A stretch of DNA of 64,000 bases from assembly GCA_012934845.2 (NCBI GenBank), contig WNNJ02003225.1, positions 171,643-235,642 of the forward strand. Direction: 5' to 3'. Shown in pieces: positions 12,401 to 27,400 of the stretch. This DNA comes from Pomphorhynchus laevis (lineage: Eukaryota > Acanthocephala > Palaeacanthocephala > Echinorhynchida > Pomphorhynchidae). The notes under the pieces are model-generated. The model was not told the origin of the DNA. It worked only from the letters and a program-made list of their open reading frames with translations, and did not search any database. Numbering within the stretch: the stretch's first letter is position 1; each line of letters begins with the position of its first letter. The position numbers and the translations under genes are program-made.

Positions 12401-15400
12401 CGTCCTGCTGTATCAAGAATAGGAACAATACCTGTGAGGATAATGTCGTGCCACAATCAGAAGAAATAATAAATAATTTTATACGATTTTATACAATTTA
12501 TATTTATATAACGATACAATTAAATATTAAAATTTAAAATAAAAGTCAATTTTATTAATTATTACTAATAATAATTCCATACATGAAATTAGGTAACTGA
12601 GGGGACTCAGTTTCCTGATTTACGAATAATAAATAATATACTTTGTATTATAGTATAATACTAGATAATCATATTTCACCAGAGGAAATACGTTATTAGC
12701 ACGTATTTGGTTCCGCTGCTATGTTGGGTCGAGGAATATGGGACGAAACTTTATAACAAAGTAGTTCCTCCTGATTACCTCTATTCCTTATTCGAATACA
12801 TCGTATATTTATTATTAGTCAATTAATAAAATTGATAATTCAATCGCAGCGCCAATGTAAATAATTTGTATTATATCGTATTTAATGTTCACAAATGTTG
12901 TTTGAAGCACGTACTTGGCCCTTCTGCTATGCTAGGTCGAGGAATAGGAGCCGAAACCTGATAGCGTAGCAGTTCATCTTAATGACATTTATTCCTTATT
13001 CGAATACATCGTGTATTATTTAGTCATTCATAAAAATTCGTTTGTATTTTAAATTTTAATAATAAATTATATCTTTATATAAATATGAATTATATAAAAT
13101 CTTATATAATTATTTATTGTTTATCTTTATTCTTGATTTATATACAGTGAAAAATAGGAAGTCTCAGTTATAATAGAAAATTAATTTTTTATTGATAGAT
13201 AAAAAATCTGTTTTTATAATTTTATGTTATAAAATATGTTATATCTTTTGTTAATGTTGTACTGTTAAATATTGATAAGCGATATTCACATGACTAAAGA
13301 AATATAAATAACGTGTTTTTATATTTAGGATCCGGATTTAAAATAAAAATATTGAATACGATAGAGATGAATAAGAATAAAGTATTTTTAAAAGTTTCGT
13401 ACATTAAATACGGCAAAATAATTACGATTTGTTTTACTTCCCCTATGATAGCGAACTTGTTTTGTAATATTTGCTTATTATTTGCCGAATATGCGAAGTT
13501 TGGTGAATATCCTTGCTTATTAATAAAATAGAGGAAACGTTTCATTGCATTAAATTCAGAATTACGTTAGGAAAGTTCACTATGATTTTTTTTATTAAGA
13601 CGAAAACTAATATCATCTCTTTTTATTTTACGTGGGAAGTAAACAATGCATGAACAGGTTGATTTCTTAAAATGAGAATAGGGTTTTTCATAATCTATTA
13701 ATATCACACAGCATTTGACGTATTGATAGCTGATTAAAACCGCCAATGTTTAAATTGCGATAATTTTAATTATTTTAAAATGGGATAAAAATAGGGCCAT
13801 GATTCATCGTTACACTGAATAATAAAGCAACACACATTTATTTTTTAGGTGATTTCGCAATCGCAAAGTTACAAGAACATAATCTCTGCAAATTCTGACA
13901 ATGTATTTCGGGTAAAATCTGAACCACAACGGATATTTGTCATACGACACGGAGAACGTGTAGATTCAACATTCGGACTTAATTGGATAGATGTGGTATT
14001 TGACAACAACGGTAAATACAGCATTAAAATATAAAAATTATTTAATAATATATTCGTGTTATTGAATAATTCCGTTATACAAAAAATTAATACAAAATGT
14101 CCGTCAAAATTTTAAATGATAATCGTATCAAATCGGAGGGCGCTTGTCGTAACGTCGATTTTGCCAATTTGACCGAGTATACGCATAGGTTAAATAATTC
14201 TTTGGACTAAAAATCGACTTCTTAGATTTAATTTACTCTAAATACTAATCGGTGTGAAACGGAGATTAATCCAATTTTTATGAAAATTGAGACGTTTAAG
14301 ACGCGAGTGCACAGCTACTGAGGAAGATAAGCATTTGACAGCCACCCTATTTAGTCAATTTACATATTTCCATTGACTACTGTCTATAAGAGTAAATTTT
14401 ACGGAAGATAAACCTCCTCAGAAGGCTGTTAGACCACTTGGATTCATCGACATACACCTCTTGACTGAGCATTCGACAGTTAATTAAAATAAATTATGAT
14501 AAGTTTATTGAAATTAAATTTTAATTAAATTTTAATTAAATTTTAATTAAAATTTATGAAACAACGAAATATTAATGAAAATAATTCTGATAATTTTCTA
14601 GACATTTAACGTTTCTCAATACTGTCTTCTAAATATTCTAATCTAATTTCAATTTAATTAATGCTGACCAAGCATGAGTAATCGTAAATTTTTCTTAAAT
14701 AACGAATAAAACTTAATTAGTTGGATTAATCTTAAAATAAATTATACATTTTAAGGAAAATATAGAAGGATAAATTTGAATCTACCGCGTGTAATCCCAC
14801 AGAGAAAGAACCCTAAGGATTTTTTGTTTGATCCACCTCTGACAGAAATCGGATTAGTCCACAGTAAATTGATAGGTATAATAATTGATAGTTAATTTTG
14901 CTATATTCTGTCATTTAATGCTACAGGCGAAGAGCTAGAAGCATGCAAAACTCATATCAAATATTGCTACTGTTCCCCAGCGTTAAGATGTATTCAAACT
15001 GCTACAAAAATTTTGGAAGGTATTTGATCGGCTTTTGTTTTGTTTTGTTTTCTGATTTTATTCGTTACTTTGACATTTTTATAAAATAGTTGTACTGTTA
15101 AAAACATTAACTGGTGTCATTGCCCTTCGTCAGTACAATCTAACACTTTTACATAATGTTTTGCTCGCTTGTGCTATCTGGTAATGGTTCTAATTATATG
15201 AAACGTGCCTTCTACCCCATTTTTTATAGCGTGAGCAACAAAACTAAAATCGATTTTATTCTCGTGCGGTGTAAGCACTTGTTAATCGTAACTGATGTCA
15301 AGGCCGCGCCATACTAAACGCCCGCAACACAACATGGCCGATAATTGCAGTCTTGAAAATCAAACCACCTCACAAAACGTTACGGGTAAGCGCATGGAAC

Positions 15401-18400
15401 CATCTAGAATCAAATGGTGGCGTTTTGATGATATGGAAGCAGATATGATCTCGAAGATACGGCTTCCCGAATTAACGACAGCTGACGAAACATTGAACAA
15501 GACTAAACACATAGTGCATGCCATAGCAGATAAGACAATCGGCTTTACAAAAGCCGGAAAAAGATACATTGAACGTGATACATGGCTCTGGACGGAAGAT
15601 GTGAATGCAAAAGTCAGACAAGAAACGACTATTCCATGCCTATCTCAGAGACAATACACATGCCAATTGGCATGTATACCATGAAGCTAAGAGAAACGCT
15701 AAAAAGGTCGTTGCGGATGCCAGAGCGATCCACTATGTTAAAGTACAAAAAACACTAGATACATGAGATGGCGAGCGGGACCTATTTCGGCTTGTGAAGC
15801 TTAGGCATCAAAACACGCAGTACATATAAAAGTTTTGCTGCATCAAGGGAAGGGACGGTAAACTAATCATTTTCGACCGAAATTCTAGAGATATGGCGTG
15901 ATCACTTTTAGGAAATCTCAACTGAAGAGTACACACGCCGATCCCACAAGTTGCAGTAACGTCCGGTCTCCAATATCTCAAATAAGCAGAGACGAAATGG
16001 AGTACGCACTAAGGCTTATGGCGAAGAGCAAAGCCACAGGCACAGGTGACGTTGCGACTGAGCTATGGAAAGTCAAAGGCTGGAACCCGATCCCATGGCT
16101 TACCAATTTTTAAATTCTCATTGACGAACACAGAATACCAAACGACTGGCAGAGCAGTACCACTAATATGGTAAAATAATGGGAATTCAGCCGATTGCTC
16201 TAGTTACTGTCCAATTAGATTTTTCTCGCAAACTATGAAGATCTTTGAGCGAATACTAGACACGCGTATCCGATATATCGCTGAAATTTCCATCATGTGA
16301 CACTACTGAAGTCATTCAAGCAGCATGACTGATCCTCGAAAGCATCTGGAGAAAAATTAACTCATCCACGTTGCATTCTTGGACTTTGAGAAAGCATTTG
16401 TTCGTCCCACACATGAATTAACCTGGTATGCACTCCGCCAGTATTAAGTTCCGGATCATCTAATCCGATTGTGATGCTGCTCTACCAAAACACCAAGAGC
16501 CGAGTTTTAAGTGCAGCTGGAATATCGCAGCCATTTCGAATATCAGTGGACGTCCACCAAGGAAGCGCACTCTCGACGACCGTATTCAACACATCCATGG
16601 ATGCTATAACGCGTGTTATCCAAAGACCGATTCCCTTCACAATTCTCTACGCAGACGATGTCATGCTGGAAACTGACAATAAGAACGACCTCTTGGAATT
16701 AATTAAAGTGTGGAATGTCGCACAATACGGACTATGACTTAATCTAGACAAGACCGAATATCTTACAACAGATCTAAAGGAAAGTAGAACTATCAACATC
16801 AACGGCATCAATTTGCGGAGCACGGATAAGTTTAAGTACCTCGGAACCATACTTTCGGCAAGCAGCGATCTATCATAAAATCACGACATGAATCTACTCA
16901 GCACAGGACAAAATGGCGACCGACCACAACTGTTCTATGCGACCACCGAATTAAAGAACACCTGAAATCAAAGATCTACCGCTCGGTTATCCGCCCTGTG
17001 GCCATGTACGGAACAGATTGCTGGCCCCTTACTAAAGCAGCGGAGCGACGCCTAGCGGTCATGAAGACAAAATACTGTAATGGATTAGTGGAGTAACGCT
17101 CTGTGATCACGTGAGAAATGTGGACATCATTTAAAGATAACTAGTAGACCCAATCGTACGAAATATGCAAGGGTCTAGACTCCGATGGTACGGCCACGTG
17201 TTGCGTGCTAAATACAGCTCCATCTTAAAGATTGCTCTATAGCATAAATTCGGAGGCAAGTGCCCGAAAGGTTGACCAAAATGATGATGTCTTGATAGCC
17301 TACACGCAGGTCTCAAGACTTCCGGACGTCAACCCGACCAGGCTTTGAATACGGCGAAATGTAGGACAATATTATGCATAGCTGACCCACTTCAAAGCGG
17401 GATAAAGGCTAAAGGAAAAGAAGAACAAAACATGTCTAAAATATATTCGATATGCTAATATAAAGATTTCGTAAATAAGCATTAGAATTTTATCTGCTAA
17501 ATCAATCAAAATAATGCTAATAGTAAATTAAATTACCATCCATGAAAATTTGCCACTTAAAAGTTTAAATTTATTCTTTATATTATTGTGTTGATTTATA
17601 TATTTTACTATTTTCTGCTTGATGTTATTTTTATAGTAACCTAGTTTAAAATATGTATCTATTAAATTATTTAAATGATTTTGAAGAAAGCCAATATCAT
17701 TACATATTGTTGCAATTCTTAAAATTTCATTATTTAATGTATTATATTTTATATTATATGATATGCATGAATGCTCATGCAAACAAATGTTTTTTATACA
17801 TGCATATAAAAAATAAATTTGCATGTCTTCATCTCTCATGAGATTTTTCTCTTTCTGCCTTGCTCAATGCTGAGCACAATATCTTTGCTCGGCGGCTGCA
17901 CATAGTTTCAAATGTTATAACCGCATCAAATGATTCATTAGCGATGTTACTCTACGTTACCTCAGCGTCACAACGTTTTCAGATAAACTAGGCATGAGTG
18001 TACGGATAAAATCAGGTCCTTAGCAAAACCTCTTCAGTATAAGTAAAAATCATGGAAGATAGTATTTTAAAACTATTCTCATAGTCGGCTTGTCGCAAAT
18101 TCTGTTGTATTAATCGGAATAACTTGGTATCACTGTCTATACATCGGACAAAGTTACACCAAATACTTCACAATTTTGAGAGATTTGCGGCTAATTGTTT
18201 TACGTGACTGACCTATATCAAATCTCGTTATAAAAAACACAATCGTCTTTGTAATTCGGATTTGTGAAAACCGCAATTCCCTATTTGATTTTCGTGCATG
18301 TTTAAATTACTATTCCGCTAAGGCAGTAACGAAGAAATTATATCGATTTTTGCAATTGTTGAGTTTCCTCTCCAAATTGATGTAATATATTCATAAAGCA

Positions 18401-21400
18401 CATGCCATTCGCTTCTGTTAAAATTACGTTTGTGTACCATCTAACCATATGTTTAGGGCCAAAAAATAATATATATAAGGCCATATATAAGGCCAAAAAT
18501 AATAATTATTCACAGTTCAAAAATAACATGTCAGTAGATAAAATTAGATCAGATAACTAAGTCTACCTATTTTATACTATATAAATTAAAAATAAGAATA
18601 AATAACCATAAATAATTAATAATTAATATATAACGATAAAATTGATAGTTAAAATTTAAAAGGAAAATTAATTTATATAAATTGAATAGTAAATAATATT
18701 AAATGTATTCGAATAAGGACATTTTGGGGTTTGTCATTTACTTTCCATTGCTAAGATACTTGACTAAAATACGAACTTGATACCGAGTTGAGATACTAAA
18801 CATTTTCATGCTTCTGCAAGATTATCGAAATTAAAAATGTAAAAAATTATAAATATCAAAAAAAAGAAAAATAATACAATATTAATATTAAAAATAATAA
18901 AAAGGCATTTAAATGGTAAAGTCACGCAAATCCATTTATAGTATATATGAATAATAAAAGATATATTTATTATATATATTTATTATAATAATATTTTTTG
19001 AAAAGAAATAACAATCATTAGAAGTCAAAGTACTCTGTGGCCCTCACACAATAATGCACGTTTTGTTAAGATAAATGCTACGCTTTTGATTTTCAAAAGC
19101 GTAGCATTTATTTTGCTTATAGCCTTTCTTCGTGATGCTCTAAGATATCTCTTGTCCCTGTGAATTGATTAAAAGGGGCAAGTGTATTAAATATCACCAA
19201 ATACTCATATTGCAGATTGCCTAATCTCGCTTCATTGTCACGTTGTTATTTTAAAGTTAAAAGTTGCGTTCACTTGATGTAACTTTTGTTCAGTGGTAAC
19301 TCTATTTAAACTGTTCACAATCGTGTTTATGATAGCGTTGTGCAAAGCTATTTTAATGCCACTTTTTTGCACAGGGTGGAGATATTGTTGTACACCAAGC
19401 GGTTCTACTATGAAGACGACCCTGATGCGCGTCAGTTCTACCCTATTACGGGTGTACCTCAATGATAATTTACTTATCATTAAGTAAATGATAAGTAAAT
19501 GATAAGTAATGCTAGTCATCATTTATTTGTCATTTACTTATCAAATATTTAGCTAAGTAGTCTGGTAGCGTCTTCGAATGTTGATCATTTGGATATTAAT
19601 TCATAAACTTCTGAAGAAATATAACTAGTAAGTAGTCGAAGTATGCTGGTTGTCTATCGGGGTTCGAAATCTGCACTTCGTCAACAATTATTAAAGGTAT
19701 CAATCCAGTGTTTCTATTCGGATGGAGTAGTGGCTTTCGACCCCTCGAGGCACGTTAGACTCGTAATACTGTCCATTACATTTGTTGAGTAAATTGTAAT
19801 AAAGTTAAAACAAACTTGATGGCTTTACTCAACAATCCATAAAGTTCACAATAGCAGTATAAATATTATTACAATTACCTATTTTGTTGTTGAACCAAGT
19901 CTTAGCTCATGAATTTGTTTAATTTTTCTACATTTCCAGATAGCTGAAATAAAATAGTAATAAAATAGCAGAAAATAGTAAAATATATAAATCGACAATA
20001 TTATGAAATAAATTTAAAATCTTAAGCGGAAAATTTTTATGAATGGATAATAAATAATATACTTTGTATTATAATAGGATACTATATAATCAAATTTCCT
20101 CATAGGAAATAAGTCATTAGTGAGTATTTGGGACCGCTGGTATGTTGAGTTGAGGAATAGTTGCGAAACCTGATAGCGTAATAGTTCCTCAAATTCTTAA
20201 CTTTATACTATGTAACGATATTAGTTTTCTTCAAAATCATTTAAATAATTTAATAAATGCATATTTTAAATTATGTTACCATAATTTAAAATATGAATAT
20301 AATAAGTAAATCTAAATTATATAAATATATGAAATATATGTTTCGATACATTGATGATATATGTGTATTTAATTCTAATAATTTTTATTCAATTAGTGAG
20401 CACATTTATCCAGAAAGCCTTATTCTTAACAAAACCAATATTAATGATAAAGAAGGTGTATATCTAGATATGAACATTAAATTAACATTAACTAAAACTA
20501 CTATAAATTTATATCGTAAAGATGACATATTTACAAGAAACATATTTTTGCATGAGCATTCATGCATACCATATTATATAAAATATAATACAGTAAATAA
20601 TAAAATATAATACATTACATAATGAAATTTTAAGAATTGCAACAATATGTAATGATATTGGCTTTCTTCGAAATCATTTAAATAATTTAAACAAGGTTAC
20701 TATAAAAATGACATTAAGCAGAAAATAGTAAAATATATAAATCAACACAATAATATAAAGAATAAATTTAAACTCTTAAGTGGCAAATTTTTATGGATGA
20801 ATAATAAATAATATACTTTGTGTTATAATAATATTAGATAGTTTTAAAAATAACATCAAGCAGAAAATAGTAAATATATAAATCAACACAATAATATAAA
20901 GAATAAATTTAAACTCTTAAGTGGCAAATTTTTATGGATGGATAATAAATAATATACTTTGTATTAGAATTGGATAATCAAATTTCATCAGATCAAATTT
21001 CATTTGATCTGATAATTAAAATAATTAGCATTATTTTAATCCTATAAATAATAAAATACGTAGACTATGTTAGCTGATCTGATACTATTATGCTGGGTCA
21101 AAGAGCAGTTAAAGGTTGCATTACAGTTGATGAGATAAAAGTTAATGCGATGGTAACAAGGATTACCTGTTTGTACGATAATTAGTAAATTATAAGAATT
21201 CAAGTACAGAATGCATTCATATCAAATGATGCAGTAAAATAGATTGTTTATTGCCAGAGACAATTTATGTTTAATTGAAAACTAGATAATTTCCTCATTA
21301 ATTTGTTGAACTAAAATGTCTATTTGAAACGTGTGTGTTTTAAATGTTTAAATTATTTTAATTATTAAACAATTTAATTATTAAAAAGTTTTTTAATATT

Positions 21401-24400
21401 TATTTTATTAAAAAGTTTTTTAATACTAAAAAATATTGTACCTCGAAATTTGTACTTGTTCTGTTTAGGAATGAAGCGTACAGACATAGCTATCAGAATT
21501 GAGCCGTGTCTATTTGAATTTCTGAAGTGGCATCCAGTAATGCCATTGAAAAGCCCCTTCATGGATATGGATGAACTGCGAAATAATGGATTTCATATCG
21601 ATACTTCATATAAAACGGTATATCCACTTGAAAGTCTGCGTAAAGATGAAGATGAGACTATGTACTATACACGATCGCATACTGTCATGCTTCAGATAAT
21701 CAGGAATCATGATAACAAATCGTCTTCTAAGAAAACTGACAATGAAGCCGACAAAACCGAAGACGGTTCGTTTTTTAATTTCGTTCTTCATCAAAAGACT
21801 CATCCAAATTTAAGTTCTGCATACAAAATGTCCTTACAACGACTACATTTCCAAGGTTATATACCTCGGTAATATACTCAATATAACAACTTATTGCATG
21901 TTTCTGAAAGATTGAAGTACAGATTTTAATATTATTCAATAGGATTAGAGGCTTTAAAGCAAATTTTGCTCCAATATAAATTAACCTAACATTCTAGCAT
22001 TTTAAAATTCTTCAACGAAAAACAATATTTAGATTAACTATTATGTGTCGTAATATAATGATTCCAGACAAAAATTCTTATTTAATCAAGTTTTAACCCA
22101 AATTTTCGATAACTAAATGTTACAATCGTCAGACAGACTCGTCAGGTAGTTATCGAAAATTTGCTGTTAAAACTTGATTAAATAAGATTTTTTTCTGGAA
22201 TTATTATAATTAAAATATAGATGAGATTATTTACAGATAATTCATAATATTGAACAATGTCGTAACAAATAGGCTAGTTTATGCTCATATTTGTATTCAT
22301 CGTGTAAATAACGAGCTTGAAAACTCGATATCTCCATATTGTTGTTCCTTTAGCATCTTTTTACAACGAGATGGTGTAGAACACATTACAAGAAATATAT
22401 TCACAAAACACTCTCTACATGTTCAAAATACCTTAATAGGTCAATTTCAACGTGTAAAATGTTGGTTTTATTCTGAGCTCATAAGTTTTTGAAATTTTTA
22501 CTGAGTTGTTAAGATTCGAACAAGAAGATTTTATTCAGTAAATCTACAAGCACCACAATTATGATATTCACCCGTCTTTGTGGTAATTTGTTAGATAGAA
22601 AGGAACTTTATTTTTACGAAAGCTTTTCCGAACCGTATTCTGATCCGGTCCGGATGATGTTGTCGTCTTGTCCTATATCGAGTTCTGGTATGTGTATAAG
22701 TTTCCACCAAGAATTTTATAATTACGAAGAATTTTATAATTTTTATAAATTACGGAGAATTTGACCAGCAACATTTGTCCCTAATTTTCGATAGACGCGC
22801 ATTAAACACCGCACCAGTACACAGATTTTTAATATAATTCTGAATTATCCGATTAGCAAATTAAACAAATATCATGTAAATTAATGTTTTCTTCATTTAA
22901 AATTTTATGGCAACAATAATTTGAAGATACGAGCTAGTCTAACTTCAGTTACTGTAAGATCCTTGACCATGGATCTTCATGGAGGAGTAATTTCATCACT
23001 ATTGACATTAATTCAAAGCGGCGCGATATCAGAGTTCGTTTAGAATGTATCTTGGCCTTATATCACCCTTAGTGGTATCTTGGCCATATACGTTGTTCGT
23101 TTATATTAGGGAATTGAGTGAGTTTTCGAGCTTATACGTTCATATTCATGTTGTTACTACTACGAATTAACGCGTAACGTCCATTGCTATAAAGCGAATA
23201 ATCATTTTGTGCAGCCAGATCATATTTCGCAACAATTCTAAGGTAAAAGCTGCTTTATGATCCAACTTGGTAGAGTCATGTCGAATGCTGAGTTTATATG
23301 ATCATTAATTATTCGAAAGTAAAGTACAAGTACATACTAACGACAGAAATGAGCTCAAAGTTAGAGGCAAAACACTTTCCCGCTGAGATAAATGTTTATT
23401 CTCTGATTTTAAACGAAGTAGAATAGTCTTCCAAATGATTATTTTTTAATCGACTATATCCTTTGCTCAGATATAACTTGCAAAATTCAGAAGATAAAAA
23501 CACCGTCCCCTGATGGTTATGAATACATCTCGGATTTCCAAACAAAGTGAAGATGCTCTTGAGAGAAAGAATAGCGGATAATGAAGTCTTTGCATGGAAT
23601 TACAAATGCGGAGATGCGAAGTCTTCGCATGGAATTGCGAAGGCGTATTGACTGAATAAATACATACATTGTAGGTGTTTGTTAGTAGTCATAGAAGGAC
23701 GATGAAACCTGACAACGTTTTGATTATCGAACTTGTTAAAAATGAAAAATTGTTAAAAACAAAATTGTTAAAAATGTAGTCAATATTTAACCTTTCGAAT
23801 GCTTGAGTCGATTTTATTGCAGTCAAACTTTAAAGAATACTGGCTTAATCTCAGCACAATTCTTCACAACTTGTTTGACTTCTGACTTTTAGAATGGGAG
23901 ACTATTGGCTCGTACATGATGAATCAATATGGTAATGTAATGATGACACATGGGATTATAAACTTTTTGTAATTAGTAGATGAAGAATTTAGTGTATATC
24001 CGCGATTGCCTATAATTATTGTCGCCACAACGGTATGAAATGTCGAACTAAAATGGTGCCAGTTCTAGGCATTACCGTGCAACTTTTTCATTTTTGAATC
24101 GATTTGTATGGCGAAGAACTCGGAAATCTACTTTGAATAGTAGTAGAACTATCCAAACGGAATATGGATACGTACTCTGTTTACGTATATTTCTTGAATA
24201 GTAGGGTACGGAAATTGTAGCAATAATTCCAATCTGTTTAAGACAGGTTTTAAAGACTGTTCGGATATTCGGTAGTTCAGAAAAGCGAGTTCTGCGTTAC
24301 AGAATTGTGATTTGTCGTTTGAAAATGCAAGATTTAGCTTCAATGATACTTCCAAGAATAATTTGAGTCGTTCATCGTGATTCGCCTTCGTATGTCAGCA

Positions 24401-27400
24401 TATTATGATATCATCGAAATATGAATAGGTGCGCTGTTAATGATGGTACATTCACAGTGATCTGAAATACTGACACAGCTTTACTAAGCCCTTGTGGAAT
24501 GCGTCTGAATTGATATATTTGTCCGTCCTCATCAAACGCAGTATAAGCTTTGTCGCTTTTAGGTGTGTGTATGATAATACGCTTGAGATAAGTACTTGTG
24601 ACCTCCAGGGAGATTTACCCTTATCGATATGCATCTTCTTTCCACAAACGGTTTTTCCCTTGATGAAAATAGTGTTCTTTCTTGTTTGGCGTCTTGTTTT
24701 TATGGCTATCAGATTTGTGCTTTGATGAATGTTTGGAAACTAAATTAAATTAAATGCTTTCTTAATAATGACAACTGATAAGAAATAATTAAAAACGAAA
24801 CATACAGAAAAAACAATCAAAAATAGCTAGTCGTTAAAAATTTGTTCGCTTATTTAAATTTGTTACGGCCTCAGGTTTAGGGGGATCTGAGCCCTCCAGC
24901 CAATCCAACACGCGCTCTCCGACTGAACAAGCGAGGGTAATTCACTCCCCGGAGTCCAGGCGAGGCGAACTATGATTGATAATCGCGAGATGAGGAGCTT
25001 GAGAAACCTTAGTCTTTACTCTGGGAAACGTCTTCTCGAAAGACTAATTCCGAGATAGCCAAAGTACCACAGAGGCGGACTTGGGTTTTCCAATTCAATG
25101 ACAGATGCTAAGCTCGTTTCAGGGCCCATGTAGCTCTCTTCAGGATTCGTTTGAGTATATTCAGGTCAGCTTTCGCCAACTAGTTCACCGTAACAGTGAA
25201 CCCCAGGTATTTTACTCGACTCGTGAAGGTAGGGAGTGGTTGATTAATCAGGATAGAAGATAGAGCTGAGAGTGCTAATCTCTTAAGTTTTTGCTTTGTT
25301 GCGGGGCTGCCATGGAAGACAACCACCTGCGATTTAGAGGAGTTGAAAACAAGATTGGATTTGAGTAACTGGTCTTTTAATCTTGAAAAGAAACGGCTGA
25401 TGTCAGAGACTACGTCTTTACACCTGTGCCCAGTGAACATGGCTGTGGTATCATCAGCGTATACCACTAGACGTTAATCACGTTTGAAATTCTTGAATAA
25501 TACAATGGAGGCAGCAAGATATAAGATAGGAGAAAGTGGGGATCCTTGAGGTACACCCGTAATAGGGTAGAACTGTCGCGCATCAGGGTCGTCTTCATAG
25601 TAGCACCGCTTGGTATACAGTAATATCTCCACCCTGCTAACAATTCTCGCAGGCAACCCGAGGGACCCGAGAGAGGAGATAACAAAGGGAATGGAAATGC
25701 GGTCAAATGCATCAGAAAAGTCAAGGAAAACAGCCACAGCTAGTTGATGGCTATTATCCCTACAAAACTGATGCACTTCACCTATTGCAGAATGAACCGA
25801 GCGTCCTTTGACAAACCCATGAAAGCTCGGTGGAATCATGTTACGCCTACTTAAATAGTCGCGGATTCTACGCGCAAGCGCTTTTTCGTAGATGGAGATG
25901 AGGGAATTTTGAATCAAAATGGACCGCAGGTCTTTAGGACACGAGATCGGATTACGCTTGGGTAAAAAGTTCTACGACTAATATTTATGCCGGCTGTATC
26001 GGATGGTGAGGCTAAATACATTGTGACGGCCACTTCTCTTCTTTGATTGGCTATCGGAAGCTGACAGACCCGAGAAGATAGTGGAGCGACGGATTTGGAG
26101 GTGCCCGGAAGTGGGCCCTAGGAGTTAAGGATATCTGTAACAGATAAGTTCATGCTCATGAAGTCACCCCTAGACGGGATTGGTTGGGAAGATTAAGTGG
26201 CTACATAGTTATGTAGGAATAGTGACTCTTCCAAACCTCTGGCAAGACCAATGCTCCCAATCCAACCCACAGCCCTGTCCCTTCAGCAGGCAAACTTCTC
26301 TTTCTTGAATATCTTCCAAAAGGAATGCTGTGAAGGGTTAAGGTGAGCAAGGTTCACCCTATCGCTGCTCAGCTGGAACCTATATCTAGAGCTCTAGTAT
26401 TCATTCGAGAGGGCCTGTCCGGCGGAGACAGAGAGATTGGGAAGGTGCAGCATTTTTGCCAGGACCTCGAGTTTTATCGGAATGGATTGTATATGCAACC
26501 TTTATAGGTTGTCGAATGCAACCTGGTAGCTTGCGATTAGAGGTAGGAACTAAATTCGGTTAAACTTTCATTACCAATTCTGAAGAAGAGTTGAATAGCT
26601 GCCTGAAAGAAGGCCACTCTTATGGGATCAAAGTGAAACCTTCTTCAAGCGACGAGTCTTCCTCAATACGCTAGCGATTAAGGTCATGAGAGGTGGACTA
26701 TTGTTGTCGTGACTGCTCAGTACAGATGGGTTTTAACAACTATATCTTATGAAGCAGTAATATGTCGAGGAGAGAATTAGTTGTTGAGCAATGAAAGGTA
26801 GGGGGACGGTGGTTTGTGAATAAGGTAGTCGTTCCTGGCTCTGCGGAGTGCTGCAATAATCCAACAACCAGTTATGTCGTTGAAATTACCGAGTAACATG
26901 TCATAACCACTACTCAAAATACGGTCCAGGAGCTCACGGTTGCTGTGAATTTTCTTTGGCCTAATATATATTGGCTATACTGATACGTTTACCGTTCTTA
27001 CAAAGTGATATTGCTACACAAGACAGAGCTGTGCAAGAATAGTTTAAAAGGAGGGACGATCTTAAGGGGCATTTAACTAGGGTTAAAAGACCTTGAGATG
27101 AAGAGGAGTGAGAAGGGGTTATGTACGGAGTATAGTGGGTGTAGATGTGCTTTGGGATAAATGGAGTAATGTCCTAGGGGAGACGGATATACCGCTTCTC
27201 CTGAAAGACTATAACATATGCATCTCTACCAGATAAAAGACGAAGGGTAGAAGCACCTCCCGAATTCTACTGAAAGATATTCAGTGAAAAAGGCTCTTGT
27301 TTACTTGGCATTGTGTTAAGTTAGCTGGAGTGGGATTGCCTACTCCTAGCCGGAGCCAGGAAAGAAGCTTGTCCATCCCAGTCCCCGCGCCACCAGTAGA

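Noticed and set aside
13294-13545. Overlapping open frames on both strands near 13.4 kb
   Set aside because: The minus frame is a shadow of the plus one. The plus one has a plausible acceptor but the wrong phase for the phosphatase gene, so it is kept only as a doubtful entry.
19075-19112. Perfect hairpin as a microRNA precursor or terminator
   Set aside because: The arms are only 17 bp, the loop has 3 bases and there is no T-run or flanking conservation.
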